Source of the DNA: Rugamonas brunnea
GTDB taxonomy: Bacteria > Pseudomonadota > Gammaproteobacteria > Burkholderiales > Burkholderiaceae_D
Assembly: GCF_014042345.1 (NCBI RefSeq)
Contig: NZ_JACEZT010000004.1
Span: forward strand, 62,001 to 126,000
Direction of reading: 5' to 3'
Length of the DNA: 64,000 nucleotides
Shown here: positions 35,648 through 43,072 of the stretch, piece after piece
How the letters are laid out: each line of letters begins with the position of its first letter
Position numbering within the stretch: position 1 is the first letter of the stretch
Notes under the pieces: model-generated
What the model was told of the DNA's origin: nothing
Seen by the model: only the letters and a program-made list of their open reading frames with translations
Databases searched by the model: none
Made by a program: the position numbers and the translations under genes

Positions 35648-36457
35648 ATGAACCTGCAGCGTAGTTCGATACTCTTCGCCGCCCTGTGGGCGGCCGGCGC
35701 AGCCAGTGCGCAGACGGCGCCCGATCTGAAACCGCCATCGGAAGCGAGCATGCCATCGGGGCCGCGCGGCGCCGCCATCGCGGCCGGCAAATTGCTGCTG
35801 AGTGAAACCCATCAGCGCTTGCCTGGCAACGTGGGCAACGGCCTGACGTGCACCAACTGCCACATGACAGGCGGCACCGTCGCGCAGGCCTCGCCATGGG
35901 TCGGGATCTGGGGCGTGTTCCCCGAATACCGCGCGCGCAGCGGACGCCTGATTTCCTTGCAGGAGCGCGTCAACGATTGCTTTGAACGGTCCATGAACGG
36001 CAAGCCGCTGGCCTTCAATTCCGAGGAGATGAACAACATCCTCGCCTACATGCAATGGCTGTCGAGCGGGGTGCCGACTGGCGTCAGCGTCAAGGGGCGC
36101 GGCTTCGGGCCGGTCGACCAGAAGCTGGTGCCGAACCCCGTGCACGGCCAGCAGGTCTATGCGGAGAAATGCGCCAGTTGTCATGGCGCCGGTGGCGAGG
36201 GCTTGAAGAATGGCGTCGCGTATGCGTTCCCGCCGCTGTGGGGGCCGGCGTCGTTCAATGATGGGGCCGGCATGGCGCGCACTTATACGGCGGCGGCCTT
36301 CGTCAAATACAACATGCCGTTGGGGCAGGGCGGTACGCTGTCGGATCAGGATGCGGTCGATGTGGCGGAATATTTCACCCACCAGCCACGGCCCGTCTAC
36401 GCCGGCAAGGCCAAGGACTGGCCCAAGGGTGACCGGCCGAAGGATGCCCGCAACTGA
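35648..36457 (+). CDS. tsdA: TsdA-like dihaem cytochrome c (thiosulfate dehydrogenase family)
   Basis: This 269-residue periplasmic protein has a signal peptide (AASA/QT, about residue 21) and two haem c sites, CTNCH (68-72) and CASCH (175-179). The sequence between them, ASPWVGIWGVFPEYRARSGR ... VNDCFERSMNGKPL, is characteristic of TsdA, where the Cys (here C111) is the unusual axial ligand of haem 1. Enzymes of this family join two thiosulfate ions to tetrathionate or do the reverse. No TsdB partner or sox gene is adjacent. AGGAGG precedes the ATG (GGAGG-AAACAGC-ATG). A hairpin follows. Confidence 0.85.
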   Translation: MNLQRSSILFAALWAAGAASAQTAPDLKPPSEASMPSGPRGAAIAAGKLLLSETHQRLPGNVGNGLTCTNCHMTGGTVAQASPWVGIWGVFPEYRARSGRLISLQERVNDCFERSMNGKPLAFNSEEMNNILAYMQWLSSGVPTGVSVKGRGFGPVDQKLVPNPVHGQQVYAEKCASCHGAGGEGLKNGVAYAFPPLWGPASFNDGAGMARTYTAAAFVKYNMPLGQGGTLSDQDAVDVAEYFTHQPRPVYAGKAKDWPKGDRPKDARN

Positions 36458-36467
36458 GGCCATAACG

Positions 36468-36494
36468 ATGCCGTTCAGTCATGCTGAACGGCAT
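36468..36494. terminator. Perfect hairpin between convergent genes
   Basis: ATGCCGTTCAG and CTGAACGGCAT form an 11-bp stem with a 5-base loop, 11 bp after the cytochrome stop codon. No T-tract follows on either strand, so it may act as a transcript-end stabiliser or a Rho-assisted terminator for both convergent genes. Confidence 0.55.
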
Positions 36495-36543
36495 CCGTTG
36501 GACCGAACTTGTCGGGCGGTGCGCTGCCGGACTTCGTTGCGTC

Positions 36544-37146
36544 TTAGTTGCGTACCACGGTGCCGTTGGCGTTGCGCACCTGGTCGCCGGCCAGCAGGCC
36601 GGGATCGTGGTCGAAGTTGAAGCTGGCGTGCTGGCCGTTGTTGTACTGCACTTCCACGGTCCACACCTTGGTCGACTTGGCCTTCTGCTCGATCTGTTTG
36701 CCGGCATAGGCGCCGCCGGCGGCGCCGGCCACGGTGGCCAGTTCGCGGCCATGGCCGCTGCCCACCTGGTTGCCCAGCAGGGCGCCGGCCACGCCGCCGG
36801 CGATCAGGCCCAGCGCGCTGCCTTCGCCGGCTTTTTCGGTGACGGTCACGTTGACCACCTTGCCGCAGTCGTTCATGCAGGCGCCGGCCTTGGCGGGCGA
36901 GGCTTTCATCGCGGCCTTGGCCTGGGCGATGCTCTTGTCGTATTCGGATTTGGCGTCGCGCATGCACTGCATGCGGGTGCTGGAATCGGTCTCCTCGGCG
37001 CACAGTTTCTTGTCATCCGCATAGCGGGTGGCGGCGTGCTTGCTGTCGATCGCATATTGTTCTTTTGCGCTCACGGGCGCCTGCGCCCAGGCGCTGCTCA
37101 TCAGGCCAGCCAGGCTCAGGGCCAGGATCAGGGGACGACTCGTCAT
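36544..37146 (-). CDS. Secreted glycine-zipper 2TM-domain protein
   Basis: This 200-residue protein has a signal peptide (AWA/QA, about 22), a charged Cys-containing middle (DKKLCAEETDSSTRMQCMRDAKSEYDKSIAQAK) and a glycine-zipper segment (ALGLIAGGVAGALLGNQVGSGHG ... ATVAGAAGGAYAGKQIEQ) typical of Rick_17kDa/SlyB-like envelope proteins, ending with a small strand-rich domain (VWTVEVQYNNGQHASF). It is not a lipoprotein by sequence. A role in outer-membrane integrity is inferred from the family. The start has GGAG upstream. Confidence 0.85.
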   Translation of the reverse strand: MTSRPLILALSLAGLMSSAWAQAPVSAKEQYAIDSKHAATRYADDKKLCAEETDSSTRMQCMRDAKSEYDKSIAQAKAAMKASPAKAGACMNDCGKVVNVTVTEKAGEGSALGLIAGGVAGALLGNQVGSGHGRELATVAGAAGGAYAGKQIEQKAKSTKVWTVEVQYNNGQHASFNFDHDPGLLAGDQVRNANGTVVRN

Positions 37147-37168
37147 GTTGTTCTCCTAAAGTTGTTGA

Positions 37169-37606
37169 TCAGCCATACGCACCGCCAGTGTACAGCAAGT
37201 CAAACAGGCGGGAAATCGTTGCGATGAGCATGCCGGCGCCCACCATTAATGTGAGCACCAGCAACACGGCCAGCGGCCAGTTGGCAGCCGATTGCCGGCC
37301 CGATCCGGCGTTATAGCGGGCATCCCATTTCTCGTCCGGCATCAGGCCCAGCACCAGCGCTTCCAGGAAGCCAATCAGCGCCGAGACCACCAGCGGCAGG
37401 ATCTTGTAGAACCAGTCGGCGCCCGGCGCGGCCACGGCCACCACGGCGGCGGCCGGCAGGCTGGCCAGGTGCAGCCACAGCCAGCGGTCGCGCGCGCCGT
37501 GCAGGTAGAGCCGGTGGCCGCCCAGTCCACCCAGCACGAAGGCCAGCAGCGTGGCCACCGTTTTGTTCTTGTGGGGAAGATGTTGCGTTTGATGCAAATT
37601 GGCCAT
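37169..37606 (-). CDS. TM2-domain-like small membrane protein
   Basis: This 145-residue protein has four hydrophobic segments. The N-terminal part, KNKTVATLLAFVLGGLGGHRLYLHGARDRWLWLH, matches the TM2 domain pattern (two helices with a GGxGxHRFYLG-like turn). A third and a fourth helix follow (PLVVSALIGFLEALVLGLM and WPLAVLLVLTLMVGAGMLIATI). Function is unknown. It lies 22 bp upstream of the glycine-zipper gene on the same strand, so the two may be cotranscribed. Confidence 0.78.
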   Translation of the reverse strand: MANLHQTQHLPHKNKTVATLLAFVLGGLGGHRLYLHGARDRWLWLHLASLPAAAVVAVAAPGADWFYKILPLVVSALIGFLEALVLGLMPDEKWDARYNAGSGRQSAANWPLAVLLVLTLMVGAGMLIATISRLFDLLYTGGAYG

Positions 37607-37759
37607 GGTTTTGCTAACAAATTGCGGGAAAGCACGCAGTATCGGTCATAATACGGCCCCCGGCGGATCTTTTTTGAGATCGTGAGGCACTTGCCCAGTT
37701 CGCCGGAACGGGGGATAATCATCGATTGCCCCAACCCGCCCAATTATGTGCATTAATGC

Positions 37760-37789
37760 TTGCTGCTACGTGGCAAGGCGCGCTATAAT
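37760..37789 (+). promoter_or_regulatory. Promoter of the rpsP operon
   Basis: TTGCTG (37760-37765) and TATAAT (37784-37789) are separated by 18 bp, giving a good sigma-70 promoter with transcription expected from about 37796, 34 bp before rpsP. Confidence 0.75.
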
Positions 37790-37829
37790 TTGCGGCTTTT
37801 TCCGTCTCAGCACACTTTTTGGAAATATT

Positions 37830-38078
37830 ATGGTCGTTATTCGTTTAGCTCGTGGAGGCGCCAAGAAGCGTCCGTTCTACAACATCGTTGCAACCGACTC
37901 GCGCAATCGTCGCGATGGCCGTTTCATCGAGCGCATCGGTTTCTACAACCCGATGGCAGCTGGTGGCGAAGTGCCGTTCCGCATTACCGCTGACCGCCTG
38001 GCACACTGGGAGTCCGTGGGCGCGCAACTGTCGCCTGCCGTGGCCCGTCTGGTCGCTGCCGCTAAAAAAGCAGCCTAA
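37830..38078 (+). CDS. rpsP: 30S ribosomal protein S16
   Basis: This 82-residue protein is a full-length S16 ([38 protein letters not shown]). It is the first gene of the conserved rpsP-rimM-trmD-rplS operon. ATG 37830 matches the family start. The upstream frame from 37746 crosses the promoter and is not coding. Confidence 0.98.
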   Translation: MVVIRLARGGAKKRPFYNIVATDSRNRRDGRFIERIGFYNPMAAGGEVPFRITADRLAHWESVGAQLSPAVARLVAAAKKAA

Positions 38079-38092
38079 GTCTGGTTTCTGGT

Positions 38093-38656
38093 TTGGCCGC
38101 TAACAGTGCATCCGGGGTGAAAGTCCCCGACGATCTGGCGCAAGTGGGCTTTGTCTACGGCGCGTACGGCGTTGCTGGCTGGGTGAGGGTAAGACCTTTC
38201 TCGGAAGATGCAGATGCATTGCTCAAGGTGAAAACCTGGTGGCTCGACAAGCCGAATGTGCATGACGTGGACGTCAAACAGGTCAAACTGCATGGCGGCG
38301 ACGTTGTTGCCCAGCTGGTGGGAGTGACAGACCGCAACGTGGCAGAAGCGCTCAAGGGCGCCGCTGTTTCGGTGCCGCGCAGTCGTTTCCCGGCGCTGTC
38401 GGCTGACGAATTTTACTGGGCCGATCTGATCGGCCTGGATGTAGTGAACTTGCAGGGTGAGCACCTGGGGCAGGTCACCGACATGATGAGCAACGGTCCG
38501 CAGTCGATCTTGCGCATCACGCCGGCCGCCGCCGCCGACAGCGCTCCCGACGATGAAGCGGCGCAAGAGCGCCTGATTCCATTTGTCGATCACTATGTGA
38601 TCACGGTGGACAAGGCCGCCAAGCGCATCACCGTCGACTGGGGCCTGGACTATTAA
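38093..38656 (+). CDS. rimM: 16S rRNA processing protein RimM
   Basis: This protein of up to 187 residues binds S19 and helps mature the 30S subunit head. It has the two RimM domains: [24 protein letters not shown] ... [26 protein letters not shown] and the PRC barrel [30 protein letters not shown] ... [27 protein letters not shown]. No ATG exists at the N terminus: the start must be TTG at 38093 (14 bp after rpsP) or GTG at 38117. Neither has a strong ribosome-binding site, so coupling to rpsP translation is likely. Confidence 0.95.
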   Translation: MAANSASGVKVPDDLAQVGFVYGAYGVAGWVRVRPFSEDADALLKVKTWWLDKPNVHDVDVKQVKLHGGDVVAQLVGVTDRNVAEALKGAAVSVPRSRFPALSADEFYWADLIGLDVVNLQGEHLGQVTDMMSNGPQSILRITPAAAADSAPDDEAAQERLIPFVDHYVITVDKAAKRITVDWGLDY

Positions 38657-38697
38657 GACTCACCTGTGCAACACGGTACAGTCGGAAGGGACGGTCC

Positions 38698-39444
38698 ATG
38701 CAATTTGATGTCGTGACCCTGTTCCCCGAAATGTTTGCCGCGCTGACGCAGTCGGGCGTGACCCGGCGCGCGTTCGAACAACAGAAGTGGGGCCTGACGT
38801 TGTGGAATCCCCGTGATTTCACCACCGACAATCACCGCACCGTGGATGACCGCCCCTATGGCGGGGGGCCCGGCATGGTGATGCTGGCCAAGCCCCTGGA
38901 AGCGACGATCAACGCCGCCAAACAGCGCCAGGCCGAAGCCGGTCTGCCCGCGCCGCGCGTGGTGTTCATGTCGCCCCAGGGCAAGCCGTTGACGCATGAG
39001 CGCGTCATGCAGCTCAAAGCCGAACCGGGTCTGGTGATCCTGTGCGGCCGCTACGAGGCGGTCGACCAGCGCCTGATCGACCGTTGCGTCGATGAGGAGA
39101 TCAGCCTGGGCGACTTCGTGCTGTCGGGTGGCGAATTGCCGGCCATGGCCCTGATGGATGCCGTGGTGCGCCAGTTGCCCGGCGTGCTCAACACGGACGC
39201 CTCGGCCGTCGAGGATAGCTTCGTCAATGGCTTGCTCGATTCGCCGCATTACACGCGGCCGGAAACGTATGAAGGCGTGACGGTGCCCGCCGTGCTGTTG
39301 GGCGGCAATCACGCCGAGATCGAAAAATGGCGCCGCCAGCGCATGCTGGAGGCGACGGCGCGCAAGCGCCCCGAATTGCTGGTCCGCGCGCGCGAGGCAG
39401 GATGGCTGAGCAAGCAGGACGAACAGTTTTTGGCAGGTTTGTAA
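38698..39444 (+). CDS. trmD: tRNA (guanine-N1-)-methyltransferase
   Basis: This 248-residue SPOUT methyltransferase makes m1G37 in tRNA. Motifs include [21 protein letters not shown], the knot region [16 protein letters not shown] and [16 protein letters not shown], and [21 protein letters not shown] precedes ATG 38698. It is third in the rpsP operon; its stop codon is embedded in the palindrome at 39434-39449. Confidence 0.98.
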   Translation: MQFDVVTLFPEMFAALTQSGVTRRAFEQQKWGLTLWNPRDFTTDNHRTVDDRPYGGGPGMVMLAKPLEATINAAKQRQAEAGLPAPRVVFMSPQGKPLTHERVMQLKAEPGLVILCGRYEAVDQRLIDRCVDEEISLGDFVLSGGELPAMALMDAVVRQLPGVLNTDASAVEDSFVNGLLDSPHYTRPETYEGVTVPAVLLGGNHAEIEKWRRQRMLEATARKRPELLVRAREAGWLSKQDEQFLAGL

Positions 39445-39482
39445 ACCTGCAATTTGCAGTAGCTAGCGGGCATGTTGCCCGC
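39434..39482 (+). other. Two hairpins in the trmD-rplS intergenic leader
   Basis: CAGGTTTGTAAACCTG (39434-39449) is a palindrome spanning the trmD stop codon. GCGGGCA-TGT-TGCCCGC (39466-39482) is a second perfect hairpin without a T-tract. The 118-bp leader before rplS is the longest gap inside the operon, so these structures may stabilise, process or attenuate the transcript. Confidence 0.5.
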
Positions 39483-39562
39483 GTGTTTAACCCCATCCTC
39501 TACTGGGCGAGTGTCTGAACAGCACTCATTGCGCGCCAGCATGATGGTTTTTGGAGTTTAAA

Positions 39563-39949
39563 ATGGATCTGATTCAACAACTCGAGCAAGAAGAAATCGC
39601 TCGCCTGGGCAAGAGCATTCCTGAATTCGCCCCTGGTGACACCGTGGTCGTCAACGTTAACGTGGTCGAAGGCACCCGCAAGCGCGCCCAGGCATACGAA
39701 GGCGTCGTGATCTCCCGTCGCAACCGTGGCCTGAACTCGAACTTCATCGTTCGTAAGATCTCGTCCGGCGAAGGCGTCGAGCGTACCTTCCAGCTGTACT
39801 CGCCGCTGATCGCTTCGATCGAAGTGAAACGCCGCGGTGACGTGCGTCGCGCTAAACTGTACTACCTGCGTGATCGTTCCGGTAAATCGGCACGTATCAA
39901 GGAAAAACTGCCAAACCGTCGCCCAGCAGCGGCGAAAGCAGACGCTTAA
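39563..39949 (+). CDS. rplS: 50S ribosomal protein L19
   Basis: This 128-residue protein is a full-length L19 ([97 protein letters not shown]). It is the last gene of the rpsP operon and is followed by a terminator at 39971-39996. ATG 39563 is the family start. Confidence 0.98.
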   Translation: MDLIQQLEQEEIARLGKSIPEFAPGDTVVVNVNVVEGTRKRAQAYEGVVISRRNRGLNSNFIVRKISSGEGVERTFQLYSPLIASIEVKRRGDVRRAKLYYLRDRSGKSARIKEKLPNRRPAAAKADA

Positions 39950-39970
39950 TCGCGTTTGTGTTTGGATGGA

Positions 39971-39996
39971 AGGGGCGCCGCTGGTGCCCCTTTTTT
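39971..39996 (+). terminator. Terminator of the rpsP operon
   Basis: GGGGCGCC and GGTGCCCC pair (one G-T) around GCT, followed by six T, 22 bp after rplS. Confidence 0.9.
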
Positions 39997-40015
39997 GCAT
40001 GTGGAGGTAAGATTT

Positions 40016-40675
40016 TTGGCCCAGCTTCCGTTCGATCCCCAGCAATTGCCCGTCGATGGCGTGGCCGGCGAGCCGGCCGTGGCGCCCGAGCGCCTGTCGC
40101 CGCAGTGGCTGCGCCAGCGTTTCGCCGCGCCGCCCATCTGGACGCCGGAAACGGCCCAGGAATCGCTGATCGCCCGGCCCCAGCCCACGCCGGCCTCGGT
40201 GCTGGTGCCGCTGGTGCAGCGCGACGACGGCCTGACCCTGCTGCTGACCCAGCGCACCGCCCACCTGACCGACCATGCCGGCCAGATCAGCTTCCCCGGC
40301 GGCCGCGCGGAAGATTATGACGCCGACGCCGTGGCCACGGCGCTGCGCGAATCGGAGGAGGAGATCGGCCTGCACCGCCGCCATGTGGACGTGCTGGGCG
40401 CCTTGCCCGATTACCTGACCGGCACCGGTTACCGCGTCACGCCCGTGGTGGGCCTGGTGCTGCCGCCGTTCGAGTTGACGGCCGACCCGTCCGAGGTGGC
40501 CGAGATCTTCGAAGTGCCGCTGCAGTTCCTGATGGACGGGCGCAACCACCAGCGCCTGTCGGTGCAACTGCCGGGCGGCGCGCGCTCGTTCTACGCCATG
40601 CCGTACGAGCGCTTCTACATCTGGGGCGCCACGGCCGGCATGTTGCGCAACCTGTTCCACTTCCTGCGCGCCTGA
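40016..40675 (+). CDS. CoA pyrophosphatase-type Nudix hydrolase
   Basis: This 219-residue protein has the extended Nudix pattern of CoA/acyl-CoA pyrophosphatases (NudL/YeaB type): LLLTQRTAHLTDHAGQISFPGGRAEDYDADAVATALRESEEEIGL, with the REx2EE core. It should split CoA into 3'-phospho-AMP and phosphopantetheine. The start is unusual: a TTG at 40016, supported by a strong GGAGG (40003-40007) eight bases upstream and by the lack of an ATG before the conserved sequence. It begins just after the rplS terminator. Confidence 0.9.
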   Translation: MAQLPFDPQQLPVDGVAGEPAVAPERLSPQWLRQRFAAPPIWTPETAQESLIARPQPTPASVLVPLVQRDDGLTLLLTQRTAHLTDHAGQISFPGGRAEDYDADAVATALRESEEEIGLHRRHVDVLGALPDYLTGTGYRVTPVVGLVLPPFELTADPSEVAEIFEVPLQFLMDGRNHQRLSVQLPGGARSFYAMPYERFYIWGATAGMLRNLFHFLRA

Positions 40676-40767
40676 CCCGGACGGGCAATATTGCAATAAG
40701 TTTGATTCCGGCACTGCACTGCGTTATCGTAGCGGGCATTACGGCTTTGTGACAAAAAGGACGCTTG

Positions 40768-41727
40768 ATGACTTTTCTTTCCATACTCTGCGCGCTGCTG
40801 ATCGAACAGATGAAACCGCTGCGTGCGGATAACCCGATCTACGCCGAGATCAAGAGTCTGGCGATGCGGATGGAAACCTGGTTCAACGCGGGCCACCCAC
40901 GCCACGGCCGCATGGGCTGGTTCCTGATGATGGCGATCCTGATGGTACCCACGGCCCTCATCTACGGCGTGCTGATGCACTACAACCTGACGCTGGCCGC
41001 CTTCGCCTGGAACATCCTGATCGTCTACCTGACGCTGGGCTTCCGCCACTACAGCCACTATTTCACCTCGATCCAGCTGGCCCTGAACGCCGGCGACGAG
41101 GCCACGGCCCGCGCGCTGCTGGCCGAATGGACCAAGCTCGACACGGTGGGCATGGAGACCTCCGAGATCGCCCGCATCGCCGTGGAAAAATCGCTGATCA
41201 CCACGCACCGCAACGTGTTCGGCGTGTTCTTCTGGTTCCTCATGCCGCTGGGCCCGGCCTGCGCCGTGATGTACCGCGTGGCCGAGCACCTCGCGCGCGC
41301 GTGGAACGAACCGGAGCACATGCGCAACGAAGCGTTCGGCCAGTTCGCCGCCCGCGCGTTCTACTGGATCGACTGGATTCCCGTGCGCCTGACGGCCGTG
41401 GCCTTCGCCGTGGTCGGCAACTTCGAGGACGCCATCTACGCCTGGCGCAATTTCGCCGACCGCTGGCAGGACGAGGCGATCGGCATCATCCTGTCGGCCG
41501 GCGGCGGCGCCATGGGCGTGCGCCTGGGCACGCCGGCCGAGAACGCGGCCAAGGTGGTGCTGGCCGACGCCTCCACCGTCGATACGACGGACGTGGAGCC
41601 GGAAGTGCTGCCCGGCGAGGAGCCGAACGTGCGCGCCCTGCAAAGCACGGTCGGTCTCGTGTGGCGCGCGCTGCTGCTGTGGATGCTGTTGCTGCTGTTG
41701 CTTTCCGGCGCGGTCTGGCTCGGCTGA
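40768..41727 (+). CDS. CobD/CbiB-family membrane protein
   Basis: This 319-residue integral membrane protein belongs to the CobD/CbiB family: a first helix SILCALLIEQMKPL, a helix pair near 50-100 (WFLMMAILMVPTALIYGVLM, FAWNILIVYLTLGFRHYSHYF), VEKSLITTHRNVFGVFFWFLMPLGP, and a final helix LLLWMLLLLLLSGAVWLG. In cobalamin synthesis CobD joins aminopropanol phosphate to cobyric acid, but no cob genes are nearby, and this form next to a Nudix gene appears in betaproteobacteria without an established role. The ATG at 40768 has AAGG upstream. Confidence 0.85.
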   Translation: MTFLSILCALLIEQMKPLRADNPIYAEIKSLAMRMETWFNAGHPRHGRMGWFLMMAILMVPTALIYGVLMHYNLTLAAFAWNILIVYLTLGFRHYSHYFTSIQLALNAGDEATARALLAEWTKLDTVGMETSEIARIAVEKSLITTHRNVFGVFFWFLMPLGPACAVMYRVAEHLARAWNEPEHMRNEAFGQFAARAFYWIDWIPVRLTAVAFAVVGNFEDAIYAWRNFADRWQDEAIGIILSAGGGAMGVRLGTPAENAAKVVLADASTVDTTDVEPEVLPGEEPNVRALQSTVGLVWRALLLWMLLLLLLSGAVWLG

Positions 41728-41780
41728 CGCGGGCGCGGCATACAAGTCCATACAACCGGCATACAATGGAGCTTGCTGGG

Positions 41781-41811
41781 GCAGGGCCGCACCGCACTGG
41801 TGCGGCCCTGC
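41781..41811. other. Perfect 13-bp-stem hairpin downstream of the CobD-like gene
   Basis: GCAGGGCCGCACC and GGTGCGGCCCTGC pair perfectly around GCACT. It is 54 bp after the CobD-like stop codon. There is no T-tract on either strand. It may terminate with Rho or protect the 3' end; a small RNA element cannot be excluded. Confidence 0.55.
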
Positions 41812-41881
41812 ACTTCATTGGCGCCCATCCAGAAAAGCTCGTTTGGAATCAAGGGTTTATGCGGATAGGTCTTCTATAAGA

Positions 41882-41887
41882 TATAAT
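41882..41887 (+). promoter_or_regulatory. -10 element (TATAAT) upstream of the DUF3579 gene
   Basis: TATAAT lies 83 bp before the start at 41971. The -35 region is not clear (TTTATG at 20-bp spacing is the nearest). The 243-bp gap holds this and the 41781 hairpin, no gene. Confidence 0.5.
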
Positions 41888-41970
41888 ACCTGAAGTTCTT
41901 ACAGAATCGTACCGCCACCCGGCGCACCTGCCGGGATCTTCCACGCATCCTTGTTACCAACAAGCCGCCT

Positions 41971-42315
41971 ATGGCCGAGTCAGCTCACAACAAGAAAGAA
42001 CTGCACGACGAGTTCTTTATCCTTGGCGTCACCAGCAATGGCAGACAGTTTCGTCCCAGCGACTGGGCCGAGCGTCTGTGCGGTGTCATGTCCTGTTTCC
42101 GTCCCGAGGGCACGGCAGGGCGCCATGCACACCTGCAGTTCTCCCCCTATGTTTGCCCGACCGTGATCAACGGCGTTAAGTCGGTGGTGGTCAACAACCG
42201 CCTGCGCGACCTGGAGCCGATGGCCTACCACTTCGTCGTTTCGTTCGCCAAGGACAACGACCTGCAAATCGTGGACGCCTGCCTCGTGCCCGAGCCCGAA
42301 CCCAAGCAAGGTTAA
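41971..42315 (+). CDS. DUF3579 protein
   Basis: This 114-residue soluble protein matches the DUF3579 family found in betaproteobacteria: FFILGVTSNGRQFRPSDWAERLCGVMSCFRPEG, LQFSPYVCPTVINGVKSVVVNNRLRDLEPMAYHFVVSFAKDNDLQIVDACLVPE. The family has no known function. In several genera it lies near pyrimidine or arginine genes, but not here. No ribosome-binding site is apparent; the start matches conserved sequence. Confidence 0.88.
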   Translation: MAESAHNKKELHDEFFILGVTSNGRQFRPSDWAERLCGVMSCFRPEGTAGRHAHLQFSPYVCPTVINGVKSVVVNNRLRDLEPMAYHFVVSFAKDNDLQIVDACLVPEPEPKQG

Positions 42316-42441
42316 GCCGCACCGCCCGCCACCGCTGCGCCACGCCCGGTCCTGCCTGGCGACGGCGCACGCTTGATTTGGCAGCCTCCCATTCGCTCCG
42401 GATCGCGCTACACTGGGATTTTGACGGAGGAGGGAGCGGCC

Positions 42442-42891
42442 ATGCGTATCGGCGACATCTGTACCGTACAAACTGTGCATTGCAAGCGCGACGTCACCGT
42501 GCAGGACGCGGCGCTGTTGATGCGTAACCATCACGTGGGCGACCTGGTCGTGGTCGAGCAGCCGAACGGCGAGCGGGTGCCGGTGGGCATCCTCACCGAT
42601 CGCGACATCGTGGTCTCCGTCATCGCGCTGGGCCTGGACCCGGCCAGCCTGCTGGTGGGCGACGTCATGAGCGGCGAGCTGATGACGGCCAACGAGGAAG
42701 ACGACGTCTACGAAACCATCGACCGCATGCGTTTCAAGGGCATACGGCGGCTACCTGTCGTCAACAGCCTGGGCGGCCTGGCGGGCATCGTCTGTATCGA
42801 CGACCTGATCGAATTCCTGGCCCAGGAAATGGGCGAATTGTCGCGCATCAGCGCCAGCCAGCTCGAACACGAGAAAAAGGCCCGGCACTAG
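42442..42891 (+). CDS. CBS-domain pair protein
   Basis: This 149-residue protein consists of two CBS motifs (a Bateman module): residues about 8-62 (TVQDAALLMRNHHVGDLVVVEQ ... VGILTDRDIVVSVIALGLDP) and about 73-130 (LMTANEEDDVYETIDRMRFKGIRRLPVVNSLGGLAGIVCIDDLIEFLA). Such free-standing pairs bind adenine nucleotides and regulate other proteins. The partner is unknown. ATG 42442 has GGAGGAGGGAG upstream. The 181 bp after it carry no gene. Confidence 0.9.
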   Translation: MRIGDICTVQTVHCKRDVTVQDAALLMRNHHVGDLVVVEQPNGERVPVGILTDRDIVVSVIALGLDPASLLVGDVMSGELMTANEEDDVYETIDRMRFKGIRRLPVVNSLGGLAGIVCIDDLIEFLAQEMGELSRISASQLEHEKKARH

Positions 42892-43072
42892 GCCGCCAGC
42901 CTGCGGCCTGCCCGGCGCCGCCTCGTTCCCAGCGCTGATCCCGGCGCGGGGAGGGTGGCTTGCATCCTGCCGTCGACGATAGGCATATAACAATATTTTA
43001 CGTTTTTGCACTGCCACGGCGGTTCGCTTGCGGTTATGCTGGCGCTTTCTGAATTTCCCTAGAGAATTTGCG

